DNA of 38,473 nt from a virus: positions 1-38,473 of IMG/VR virus record IMGVR_UViG_3300042924_001028; one strand, written 5' to 3'. Shown here one piece after another: positions 27,762 to 34,833 of this stretch (its first letter is position 1; every line of letters begins with the position of its first letter). A model generated the notes under the pieces. That model was not told the origin of the DNA, did no database searches, and worked only from the letters and a program-made list of their open reading frames with translations. The position numbers were made by a program, and so were the translations under genes.

Positions 27762-27824
27762 AAAAGATTAAGAAAAATAATAAGTCTGAGCGAAAGCGAA
27801 GACTTAGACAAACGAAGTTTGTCT
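27762..27824 (-). terminator. Intrinsic terminator for the gp26-like transcript
   Basis: Two adjacent hairpins: 27806-27824 (8 bp, AGACAAAC/GTTTGTCT) and 27781-27806 (7 bp, TAAGTCT/AGACTTA, with inner GC pairs and a GAAA loop in the plus sense). Read on the minus strand the second one is followed by a T-rich run (TTATTTTTCTTAATC), the form of a Rho-independent terminator, about 30-50 bases after the stop of the frameshift extension at 27854. In the plus direction no T-run follows, but the hairpins could still protect a 3' end of the upstream RNA. Confidence 0.6.
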
Positions 27825-27853
27825 TCCCAGATAAAGATTAAAAGATTTGTGTA

Positions 27854-28902
27854 TTAGAAAAATGGAAGTTGTGTCTTCTTTGTGATTTCCATATGTTCTT
27901 CAACGAGTTTGCTTATGGATTCACGTTCAAAAGTAGACATGTTAAGGACATCCTCATAAGTAGCACCACCTCTCATATACCAAGCCAAGGTGAGTGCTGC
28001 CTTACGTATGCCCTCTGTTTCTTTTTCTAAACTTTCAATATACTTCTGTACGGCTTCAGGGCTAGCAGTAAGAAGTTTCAGCCGAAAAAATCGCTGGCGT
28101 TCAACGTGAAAGGCTGAACGTATTCGTGTGCGCAGTTGTCACATTTGATGTCTAAGGGTTTTAATTCTGTGCTGACCTTGAGTTGGGAATTATAATCACG
28201 TATAGCAATATAAACACTTCCATCACAATTATGCAAGAAATCATCAATAAATTGTTTTTCTTCAACTCTAGTAGTGGGCGTATCGATATATTCAACAGTT
28301 GTTGAAATGATTTTCATTGTAGTTTCCGTAATTACACGTACTGCTTCCTGTGTCTTTTTGTTACGGTCATCATCATTCTCTATCTTATCTAAGTCGCCAT
28401 AAGCCTTTTGTATCTTAAATTGCTCTAACCCGGCCTCATTCATTTCTTTATAAGAAAGAGGTCTAAATTTTATTTTCAGATCATTTACTTTTAATTCAGT
28501 ATCATAGTCGCCGTGCTTTAATTGTGATAGTACGGCTACAAGGTTCAAGCCATAAGTAGATTCATTCTGACATTTAGGGCACTGTGTGCTGATCTCTAAT
28601 TGCTGTTGTCCACCTGCGGCTCTGATAGCAATCAATACAGCATCTAAATCGTTTGAATTAATTTGCCATGGATCTTTAATACTTGGTACGCAACTCTTGA
28701 TCAAGTCTACAACAGCCGCGCCGTTGAACAATGCGTCAGGAGTTCTTACAGTAATCTCATCGATAGCAGTCATAGGATAAACTGGAATCTCACCGTTAGG
28801 TGGCATATCTAATACCCCGGGTGAGTATCCTTTGCCCCCGCTAGGTAGTTTAAAATGTACTGCTGGTCTACGGAAATACTGTCTTAGTGGGTTGTTGTCC
28901 AT
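27854..28902 (-). CDS. Frameshift-extended gp26-like hub chaperone (349 residues)
   Basis: Ribosomes that slip back one base on TTTTTTC at 28090-28084 would leave the gp26-like frame just before its last sense codon and continue for 76 further codons (CGG at 28084 to the stop at 27854-27856). The extension has no ATG, GTG or TTG before its conserved-looking part and its reading frame begins exactly at the slip site. It looks like a real protein: helical, with ASPEAVQKYIESLEKE, LAWYMRGGATYEDVL, ISKLVEEHMEITKK and a final LPFF. Shorter and extended forms from one gene are the pattern of tail assembly chaperones such as lambda G/GT, which bind the tape measure; the tape measure gene is adjacent here. 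The use of the site is inferred, not shown. Confidence 0.7.
28078..28902 (-). CDS. 26: Baseplate hub assembly protein, T4 gp26 family (unshifted form)
   Basis: A 274-residue protein ending in F-F-G. The N-terminus (LPSGGKGY, VYPMTAIDE, R-T-P-D-A-L-F-N-G) is the conserved front part of the gp26-like family in T4-type phages. Two Cys pairs, C-P-K-C (108-111) and C-D-N-C (254-257), probably bind zinc; a charged helical region lies between them. T4 gp26 is 208 residues and is needed to assemble the baseplate hub. The ATG at 28902 has a GAGGA ribosome site. The gene is divergent from the tape measure gene and shares a promoter region with it. Confidence 0.8.
   Translation of the reverse strand: MDNNPLRQYFRRPAVHFKLPSGGKGYSPGVLDMPPNGEIPVYPMTAIDEITVRTPDALFNGAAVVDLIKSCVPSIKDPWQINSNDLDAVLIAIRAAGGQQQLEISTQCPKCQNESTYGLNLVAVLSQLKHGDYDTELKVNDLKIKFRPLSYKEMNEAGLEQFKIQKAYGDLDKIENDDDRNKKTQEAVRVITETTMKIISTTVEYIDTPTTRVEEKQFIDDFLHNCDGSVYIAIRDYNSQLKVSTELKPLDIKCDNCAHEYVQPFTLNASDFFG
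28084..28090 (-). promoter_or_regulatory. -1 ribosomal frameshift site TTTTTTC
   Basis: In the gp26-like frame the end reads GAT TTT TTC GGC TGA. T-TTT-TTC is a classic X-XXY-YYZ slippery heptamer in the correct phase, and the -1 frame is open beyond it for 76 codons. A CGGCT/AGCCG pairing downstream (28084-28080 with bases near 28050) might act as stimulator. The zero-frame stop is six bases after the heptamer. Confidence 0.72.
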
Positions 28903-28938
28903 GTTTTGTCCTCGTTAAAATCTGATTGGTTTTCCAAT

Positions 28939-28946
28939 TATAAATA
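28939..28946 (+). promoter_or_regulatory. Late promoter TATAAATA for tape measure and head block
   Basis: A perfect match to the T4 late consensus. Predicted initiation about six bases downstream gives a leader of about 40 bases with an AGAGA ribosome site before the tape measure ATG at 28993. Confidence 0.72.
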
Positions 28947-28952
28947 CAAGTG

Positions 28953-28960
28953 TATTTATT
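28953..28960 (-). promoter_or_regulatory. Late promoter AATAAATA for the gp26-like gene
   Basis: The minus strand reads AATAAATACA, one base off consensus. It forms with the opposite octamer a perfect inverted repeat (ATAAATACA at 28940-28948, TGTATTTAT at 28951-28959) with a two-base centre, so polymerases could not occupy both at once. Confidence 0.6.
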
Positions 28961-28992
28961 GACACAAAAAACCACCAGAAAAAAGTAGAGAT

Positions 28993-31900
28993 ATGGCAGA
29001 CATAAACATAGATGAACTGAATGATGCTATAAGCAATTTGAACAGGACTATGCAAGACCTGTCTACCAACATGGCTACTTTTTCAGGAGTTGCAGTTAAC
29101 GCAACTAGAAGTCAGAAAGCGCAATCTGATCAGACTTCACAGACTAATAAAGCATTAGATGGACTATCTAGAAGTGCGAAAGGACTTACAGAGGCAGAAC
29201 TAGCCAGAATAGAAGCACAGAAAAAATTAGCAGAATCAGAGATGTACATGAAGAAAGCCTCTGATGATGCTAAAAATGCCTTAGGATCTTTTGGTAAAGG
29301 TATACTGGATACCAATGTAAAACTCACTAATTTTAATGATGCTCTAAGTAGCGCAGGCGATGCCGCACTAAGTTTAGGCAGAGCATTTGGCCCGTTAGGT
29401 ACAGTGATAGGTGGACTCGTCAAAGGAGTCACTGTGCTGATGGAAGCCAATCTAAAGATAAGTCAAGCATATTTGGAAAGTAAGGATCAACTTAATAAAT
29501 TAGGTGGTGCCGGCGCACACACTACTGACTCTATACAAAAGATGGCTCGCGAAGCCGATCTTAATGCTGAAACAATAGGACGCATGATCAAACCCTTGCA
29601 AGGCATGGGTTCAAGCGTCATGGGATTGGGCACTAGTGCAGGTGCCGCACAAAAAGAATTTGCACAGTTAATCAAGGCTACTGACGAAGAACGTAAGATG
29701 ATGAGTCGTCTTGGTATAAACCAAGAAGAGATGATGCAAGGCACTGCTGATTACTTACAGATGCAAGCAAGTTCGGGACGTTCTATCAGAAATGAATTAG
29801 GAGATAGAGACAAACTAAGAAGAGCAAGTATAGATTATCAAACTCAATTGTTAGATTTGGCTGCACTTACTGGTAAAGATGTCAAGGCATTAAAAGAACA
29901 GCAAAAAGAACAGTTGATGCATCGTCAGATGCAAATTGTTAACATGCAAGATCAGTTGAAGGCTAACAGATTAAGAGCCGCCGGTGATGAAGCAGGTGCA
30001 AAAGCATTAGAAAAAGAAATAAAAGGCCGTAATGATGCAATGACAGCATTGGCTGGGCAACCCAAAGCATTGCAAGATGGTGTACGTGAATTGATGACTA
30101 CCGGTGCCATCACCGGTAAAAATGCACAGCAATTGTCAATGCTTGGCATGACTGAAGCAGTACAAGAATATCAGAAAACTGTCAAAGAAGGCGGTGATGC
30201 TACTGTAGCCGCACAAAAATTACAAGATGAATATGTTAAGAAGTTTGGAGATCGTGTAGAGTCATCTGGTCGTCAGATGGCTATCAGTGAAGAAATCTCT
30301 AACAGATACTTTACCGGTACTGCTGAAGAATTAGCGCAAATCAGTAATAAGATGGGCGTCAACGGCGAAGAAGAAGCCAAAGCACAAAAAGCAAGACGTG
30401 AGGCGGCAGGTAAAGAAGGTAAAGATCCTGAAGCAGATGCAAGAGCAAAATTGCAAGAGGCTAATATAAAAGCCACCGGCGCAGTAGAAGATTTAGTCAC
30501 TGCACTTAACCCATTTAAATTAGGATTGATAGGATTAACAGCCGCAGCCGGAGCGGCTGCGATAGCATTGGGTGTTATGGCTAAACGAGGCATGTTGTCT
30601 ACCGGTGACGGTGGCGGCATGATGAATAAAGCCATGGGTATGTTTGGTGGCGGTGCAGGTGGAGGGTTGCCTGGTACCGGCGGAGTGGTTCAGCCTGCGG
30701 CAGGTGGCGCAGGTGGGGGTAAAGCAGGTAGTATAGTTCAAGGATTAGGTCAAGGTGGCGGTAACATGCTTGAAGGTGCAGCCAAAGGTTTGGCTGCATT
30801 CGCAAATCCTAAAGTAGCGTTAGGTGCCGCAGGGTTTGGTGTAGCAATAGCCGCAGTAGGTGCAGGTCTTGCAGGTGCTACATGGATCATGGGCAAAGCA
30901 TTGCCTACATTGAGTGAAGGTTTAGAGTCATTTACTAAACTTGACGGAACGAAATTAAAAGCTACCGGTGAAGGTATATACGAAATTGGTAAAGGCATGG
31001 CAGTATTCGGTGCCGGTGGCGTAGCCGCTGGCATCGGGGGCATAATAGGCAATATGTCTGAAGGCATTACTAAATTCTTTGGTGGTGCCACACCTATTGA
31101 CAAATTACAAGAATTTAGTCAACTTAATATTGATGCTAAAAAGGTTAAAGAAAATGCAGAAGCGTTTACAACATTTAATGAAGCAATGTCAAAATATAAA
31201 GGCGGTGCTGATACTAGTATAGCAAGCGCAATAAGGTCTAATGTAGTTTCATTTATAGGCGGTGATAATGATGCTGCCTTTACTAAGTTTTCAAAATTTA
31301 GTAAGATAAACATAGGCGATCCTAATAACGTTAAAAATAATGCACAAGCATTTGTATACTTCAGTCAAGCACTATCAGAATTTAAAGGCGGCGGTGAATT
31401 AAAGAATGCCGCAGATAATATTGTTGGTGGCATCGTCAAAATGTTTGGCGGCGATGATGTCATGGGTAAATTTGTCAAGTTTACTAAACTTGATGTCGAT
31501 CCAGACAAAGCACTAAAATTAGGACAAGCATTTGCAGCCTATACGTCTGCATTAGGAATGGCTAAATCAGGTGGTGCTGGCGCACCTGCTACAGCCGCAA
31601 GCCCTGCTAAAGCAAGTGGTGGCGGTGGTGGTGGTGGCGGTAGCAAACCAGCCGCGGCTGCAGGTGGCGGTGGTGGTGGTGGTGGCGGTAGCAAACCAGC
31701 CGCGGCTGCAGGTGGCGGTGGTGGAGGAGTAAGTGTGTCTTCATCGTCATCCGGTGGTGGATTCATGGACATGGTTTCCGGATATACTTCTAAATTATTA
31801 GGTGGCGGATCAAAAGATTCTGCAAAACCACCATCTGATGACGTTGAAGGAAAAGCAGGCGGCGGAGGCGGCGCCCCTGCAGCCGAAGTAAAAATGGCTT

Positions 31901-32658
31901 CGGCTGATGCAGGAGATGCGGCAAAAGGACCTAGAAAAAAGACAGATGGTATCATAGTTCATCATACAGGTGGTAGAGGATTACAAAGTGCTATATCGAC
32001 ACTTAAGGCTAGAGGTCTAGGTTACCATTACATGGTTGATCAAGATGGTTCTGTCACAGAATTTGTTCCTGGAGATCAAAAAGCATGGCATGCAGGAAAA
32101 ACTGATAAGCAACCTGGACTTACTAATAGTAACTCTGTAAGTATTTCTTTAGTAGCAAAAGACGACTCTGACGTAAGCACAGCACAATTAAAATCAGGAT
32201 TTGATTTAGGTAAAAGTTTGATGTCAAAATTCGGCGCGTCCATGGTATATGGTCACGGTGAAACGTCGAGTCATAAACAGGCTACTGAAGGAAAGACTCT
32301 TGCAGAAGCATTGCGATCAGGTAAAATACCAACAAAAGTTAGTGCCGATGCAGGCGGATTAGCAATGGGTCCAGAAACTGGGTATCCAGCAACGTTGCAC
32401 GGTAATGAGATGATCGTGCCACTAGATCCTAACAGTTTCTTAGCAGAATTGGGTAAGAAAACTAATACAGAAATACAAGCACAATTACAAGACAAAGAAG
32501 CCGCAGTAGGAAGTAACGATCCAGAAATATTCAAAGAACTTGCTAGCATAAATCAATCAATGATGGATATGATGGCAACCAAACTAGATGCTGTGATTGA
32601 TAAACTTGACTCTAGCAACAATACACAGAGTAAGATATTGAAGTATAGTAAAGCCTGA
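28993..32658 (+). CDS. Tape measure protein with C-terminal peptidoglycan amidase domain
   Basis: A 1221-residue protein. Residues 1-500 are mainly helical, with heptad-like Ala/Gln/Lys/Glu regions. Residues about 505-535 and 600-640 are apolar Gly/Ala-rich segments typical of tape measures. Residues 647-880 hold four repeats of exactly 61 residues, followed by Gly/Ala/Lys linkers (about 865-985). Residues about 980-1120 are an N-acetylmuramoyl-L-alanine amidase (Amidase_2/T7 lysozyme type): I-V-H-H-T-G-G (His990), G-Y-H-Y, W-H-A-G (His1033) and G-H-G-E (His1088). The usual third ligand in K-x-D/C-P-G is not plain; Glu1099 might replace it. A closing GLAMGPETGYPATLHGNEMIVPL is typical of tape-measure ends. 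It would set tail length and open the wall during DNA entry. T4 gp29 (590 residues) is the positional analogue. Confidence 0.82.
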   Translation: MADINIDELNDAISNLNRTMQDLSTNMATFSGVAVNATRSQKAQSDQTSQTNKALDGLSRSAKGLTEAELARIEAQKKLAESEMYMKKASDDAKNALGSFGKGILDTNVKLTNFNDALSSAGDAALSLGRAFGPLGTVIGGLVKGVTVLMEANLKISQAYLESKDQLNKLGGAGAHTTDSIQKMAREADLNAETIGRMIKPLQGMGSSVMGLGTSAGAAQKEFAQLIKATDEERKMMSRLGINQEEMMQGTADYLQMQASSGRSIRNELGDRDKLRRASIDYQTQLLDLAALTGKDVKALKEQQKEQLMHRQMQIVNMQDQLKANRLRAAGDEAGAKALEKEIKGRNDAMTALAGQPKALQDGVRELMTTGAITGKNAQQLSMLGMTEAVQEYQKTVKEGGDATVAAQKLQDEYVKKFGDRVESSGRQMAISEEISNRYFTGTAEELAQISNKMGVNGEEEAKAQKARREAAGKEGKDPEADARAKLQEANIKATGAVEDLVTALNPFKLGLIGLTAAAGAAAIALGVMAKRGMLSTGDGGGMMNKAMGMFGGGAGGGLPGTGGVVQPAAGGAGGGKAGSIVQGLGQGGGNMLEGAAKGLAAFANPKVALGAAGFGVAIAAVGAGLAGATWIMGKALPTLSEGLESFTKLDGTKLKATGEGIYEIGKGMAVFGAGGVAAGIGGIIGNMSEGITKFFGGATPIDKLQEFSQLNIDAKKVKENAEAFTTFNEAMSKYKGGADTSIASAIRSNVVSFIGGDNDAAFTKFSKFSKINIGDPNNVKNNAQAFVYFSQALSEFKGGGELKNAADNIVGGIVKMFGGDDVMGKFVKFTKLDVDPDKALKLGQAFAAYTSALGMAKSGGAGAPATAASPAKASGGGGGGGGSKPAAAAGGGGGGGGGSKPAAAAGGGGGGVSVSSSSSGGGFMDMVSGYTSKLLGGGSKDSAKPPSDDVEGKAGGGGGAPAAEVKMASADAGDAAKGPRKKTDGIIVHHTGGRGLQSAISTLKARGLGYHYMVDQDGSVTEFVPGDQKAWHAGKTDKQPGLTNSNSVSISLVAKDDSDVSTAQLKSGFDLGKSLMSKFGASMVYGHGETSSHKQATEGKTLAEALRSGKIPTKVSADAGGLAMGPETGYPATLHGNEMIVPLDPNSFLAELGKKTNTEIQAQLQDKEAAVGSNDPEIFKELASINQSMMDMMATKLDAVIDKLDSSNNTQSKILKYSKA
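30931..31662 (+). repeat. Four 61-residue repeats in the tape measure
   Basis: Homologous F-x-K/Q-L/I-x-I/V/G segments start at 30931 (FTKLDG), 31114 (FSQLNI), 31297 (FSKINI) and 31480 (FTKLDV), each exactly 183 bases apart. Following elements repeat too: N-A-E/Q-A-F-x-x-F-x-x-A, then G-G, then an apolar helix and F-x-G-G. DNA identity is low, so the repeats are old but indel-free. The last unit passes into the glycine linker, so its end is approximate. Confidence 0.7.
31633..31728 (+). repeat. 48-bp tandem duplication in the glycine-rich linker
   Basis: Two copies (31633-31680 and 31681-31728) differ only near their ends. Each encodes G-G-G-S-K-P-A-A-A-A followed by six glycines. The near identity means a recent duplication; it lengthens the flexible linker before the amidase domain. 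Confidence 0.85.
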
Positions 32659-32659
32659 C

Positions 32660-32667
32660 ACTAAATA
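32660..32667 (+). promoter_or_regulatory. Late promoter-like ACTAAATA abutting the portal start
   Basis: ACTAAATACTA begins two bases after the tape-measure stop and ends seven bases (octamer) before the portal ATG. No Shine-Dalgarno sequence lies before this ATG. Initiation at the T4 distance would fall one or two bases before the ATG. Confidence 0.45.
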
Positions 32668-32674
32668 CTAGATA

Positions 32675-34459
32675 ATGCCATACACTAAACGATTCTTAAA
32701 CAAATCCGGCGTCACTAGCCCGATATCAGGTATAAACAGCAATGCCGGTGCATGGAATTCCGGCAACGGACCTAATGACGGCTACAATAATGCTGATTGG
32801 GGATACCGCAATTACATGAGTAGACTGCCTGAAGTTTACACAGGGCACCCTAATAGGATTGAACGTTATAATCAATATGAAATGATGGATGTCGATGCTG
32901 AAATCAATGCATGTTTAGATATTCTTGCTGAGTTCAGCACACAAAAGAATGAACATAACGGAACTCCATTCAATATAAATTTTAGCGAAGAGCCTACTCC
33001 TCATGAAGTTAATATATTAAAACAGCAGTTACAGCAATGGTGCAAACTAAATCAGTTTGATCAGAGATTGTTTAAGATATTTCGTAACACTGTAAAATAC
33101 GGTGATCAAGTATTTGTACGTGACCCAGAAAACTTTAAGTTATACTGGGTTGATATGGTTAAAGTTATTAAAGTTATTGTTAACGAAAGTGAAGGTAAGA
33201 AACCTGAGCAGTATGTTATCAAAGACTTGAACATCAATTTACAGAATTTATCTGTAGCACAAAAAACAAATACAGATTTTGCCGCAAATCCAGCAACTGG
33301 TTTAGGCGGTAGTGGGGGCGGAACAAATACTCCTTACACTGTTCCTGCTATGCCATATAATACATCAGGTAGCCGTTTTACATTAGGTCAGAGCGAAGCC
33401 GCTATCGATGCGAAACACATAGTACATCTTAGCCTGACAGAAGGTCTTGACCGCTTCTGGCCTTTTGGTCAGAGTATATTAGAAAATATTTTCAAAGTTT
33501 ACAAGCAAAAAGAATTGCTTGAAGATGCCGTTCTTATCTATCGTGTACAACGTGCTCCTGAACGTAGACTGTTCAAGATTGACGTTGGTAACATGCCAAG
33601 TCATTTGGCTATGGCATTTGTTGAACGTATCAAAAATGAAATACATCAACGTAGAATTCCTAGTGTATATGGTGGTTCAAGCATTGTTGATGCTTCATAT
33701 AATCCATTGAGTATGAATGAAGATTACTTCTTCCCAGTCACTGCTGACGGTCGTGGAAGTAGCGTTGAAGTCATGCCCGGTGGACAGAATCTAGGTGAGA
33801 TCGATGACTTGCGTTACTTCAACAACAGATTAGCACGTGGATTACGTGTACCAAGTTCATATCTACCAACTGGTCCAGATGATAGTGATCGCCCATTAAG
33901 TGATGGTCGTGTCGGTACAGCATTGATACAAGAATATCGTTTCAATCAATATTGTGAACGACTACAAAACTACTTGTCAATCAAGTTAGACGAAGAATTT
34001 AAACTATTCTTACGTTGGAGAGGATTCAATATTGATAGTGGGTTGTTTAATATAGAATTCAATCCGCCACAGAACTTTGCGGCATATCGTCAAAGTGAAC
34101 TTGATACAGCAAGAGTAGGTACATTTCAGTCTATGGAAGCGTTTCCTTATATGAGTAAACGTTTTGCTATGGAACGTTTCTTAGGATTGACTGAAGAAGA
34201 GATTACAAAGAACGAAAAACTATGGCGTGAAGAAAATAATAAAGAGCCGTTAGACGAACCAAAAGGTAGCGATTTACGTAGCGTAGGCGTAAGCGCCGCA
34301 GATATAGAGACAGATGAACAAACTGGAGACGAGATGGAAGCACCGCCTGAAGAAGAAATGGGTGCTGAAGTAGCAGGTCCAGTAAGCGCGGCTCCTGCAG
34401 GTGCATCAGCACCAGCGGCTCCAGCAACTCCAGCAACTCCAGCAAGTCCACCGGCATAA
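32675..34459 (+). CDS. 20: Portal vertex protein, T4 gp20 family
   Basis: A 594-residue protein (T4 gp20: 524). Diagnostic segments are Y-E-M-M-D-V-D-A-E-I-N-A-C-L-D (about 68-82), F-K-I-F-R-N-T-V-K-Y-G-D, W-P-F-G-Q-S-I-L-E, D-A-V-L-I-Y-R-V-Q-R-A-P-E-R-R (clip/crown region), K-N-E-I-H-Q-R-R-I-P, D-D-L-R-Y-F-N-N-R-L and R-V-P-S-S-Y-L. The dodecameric portal starts prohead assembly and is the DNA channel and tail attachment site. The final 60 residues are an acidic, then Ala/Pro/Ser-rich tail (repeats of A-T-P), longer than in T4. The next gene begins 14 bases downstream. Confidence 0.95.
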   Translation: MPYTKRFLNKSGVTSPISGINSNAGAWNSGNGPNDGYNNADWGYRNYMSRLPEVYTGHPNRIERYNQYEMMDVDAEINACLDILAEFSTQKNEHNGTPFNINFSEEPTPHEVNILKQQLQQWCKLNQFDQRLFKIFRNTVKYGDQVFVRDPENFKLYWVDMVKVIKVIVNESEGKKPEQYVIKDLNINLQNLSVAQKTNTDFAANPATGLGGSGGGTNTPYTVPAMPYNTSGSRFTLGQSEAAIDAKHIVHLSLTEGLDRFWPFGQSILENIFKVYKQKELLEDAVLIYRVQRAPERRLFKIDVGNMPSHLAMAFVERIKNEIHQRRIPSVYGGSSIVDASYNPLSMNEDYFFPVTADGRGSSVEVMPGGQNLGEIDDLRYFNNRLARGLRVPSSYLPTGPDDSDRPLSDGRVGTALIQEYRFNQYCERLQNYLSIKLDEEFKLFLRWRGFNIDSGLFNIEFNPPQNFAAYRQSELDTARVGTFQSMEAFPYMSKRFAMERFLGLTEEEITKNEKLWREENNKEPLDEPKGSDLRSVGVSAADIETDEQTGDEMEAPPEEEMGAEVAGPVSAAPAGASAPAAPATPATPASPPA

Positions 34460-34467
34460 GATAAATA
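34460..34467 (+). promoter_or_regulatory. Late promoter-like GATAAATA abutting a small gene start
   Basis: GATAAATA follows the portal stop directly and ends six bases before the ATG at 34474, which has no Shine-Dalgarno sequence. Spacing matches the gp25 and portal cases. Confidence 0.42.
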
Positions 34468-34473
34468 ATAACT

Positions 34474-34701
34474 ATGAAACTATTTGAGATGTTTGATCCA
34501 CCCATTAATGGGATGCAAGATGTTAATGCCGATAACAGCAAACCTGTGTGGAGAACCTCACGTAAAACTAAACTCACACTTAAACAATTACGCAAATTGC
34601 GCAAAATGCTAGATGTTCGAAACTATGAAAAGAAAGAACATTTAAAGAAAGTCCGTGAACAATACGGTGCGGCAAATCAACCTCAAGAAGCAACCGCTTG
34701 A
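34474..34701 (+). CDS. Small basic protein between portal and core genes
   Basis: A 75-residue, strongly basic protein (KLFEMFDPP..., then VWRTSRKTKLTLKQLRKLRKM and NYEKKEHLKKVREQY). Its place between gp20 and the protease gene corresponds to gp67/gp68 of T4, which are small prohead core proteins, and similar Arg/Lys-rich small proteins occur at this site in other T4-like marine phages. I cannot assign it to gp67 or gp68 by sequence. The helical, charged C-terminal half could bind core partners or DNA. Confidence 0.65.
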   Translation: MKLFEMFDPPINGMQDVNADNSKPVWRTSRKTKLTLKQLRKLRKMLDVRNYEKKEHLKKVREQYGAANQPQEATA

Positions 34702-34705
34702 TCGA

Positions 34706-34727
34706 TTTTAGATACTAATATCTAAAA
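34706..34727 (+). terminator. Perfect AT-rich hairpin after the small core gene
   Basis: TTTTAGATA (34706-34714), loop CTAA, TATCTAAAA (34719-34727), followed by TTGTTACATTTTTT. The stem is almost pure A/T, so it is a weak terminator at best; it may instead be an mRNA processing or stability element. Confidence 0.4.
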
Positions 34728-34791
34728 TTGTTACATTTTTTAACAAAAACGTAAAAAAATAGTACTTATTGAGTGCTTTTTATAACTACGC

Positions 34792-34799
34792 ACTAAATA
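34792..34799 (+). promoter_or_regulatory. Late promoter candidate ACTAAATA before the acidic core gene
   Basis: ACTAAATA, the same variant as before gp20 and gp25, but here 34 bases upstream of an ATG that has a good AGGAGA ribosome site. It could drive the core-protease-scaffold-capsid genes. Confidence 0.45.
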
Positions 34800-34833
34800 A
34801 ATCTACAAAGCCATTTAACCCAGGAGATATACA

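Noticed and set aside
27389-27850. Group I intron, tmRNA, RNase P RNA or tRNA
   Set aside because: I looked for the intron core (P7-type pairs), the tmRNA ends, the conserved RNase P strings and a cloverleaf with a T-loop; none was convincing.
27854-28084. The 76-codon extension as an independent gene or as a sequencing error
   Set aside because: No ATG, GTG or TTG lies in frame before its conserved-looking part. An indel error in the T6 run remains possible, but a frame that opens exactly at an in-phase slippery heptamer, with a genuine stop six bases later, fits frameshifting better.
31539-31955. 138-codon Pro-rich minus-strand frame
   Set aside because: Antisense of the glycine-rich linker in the tape measure (Gly codons read as Pro/Ala); not a gene.
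34203-34604. 133-codon minus-strand frame
   Set aside because: Antisense of the portal C-terminus and the small core gene, both well supported; Leu-rich by reflection of Gln/Glu-rich codons.
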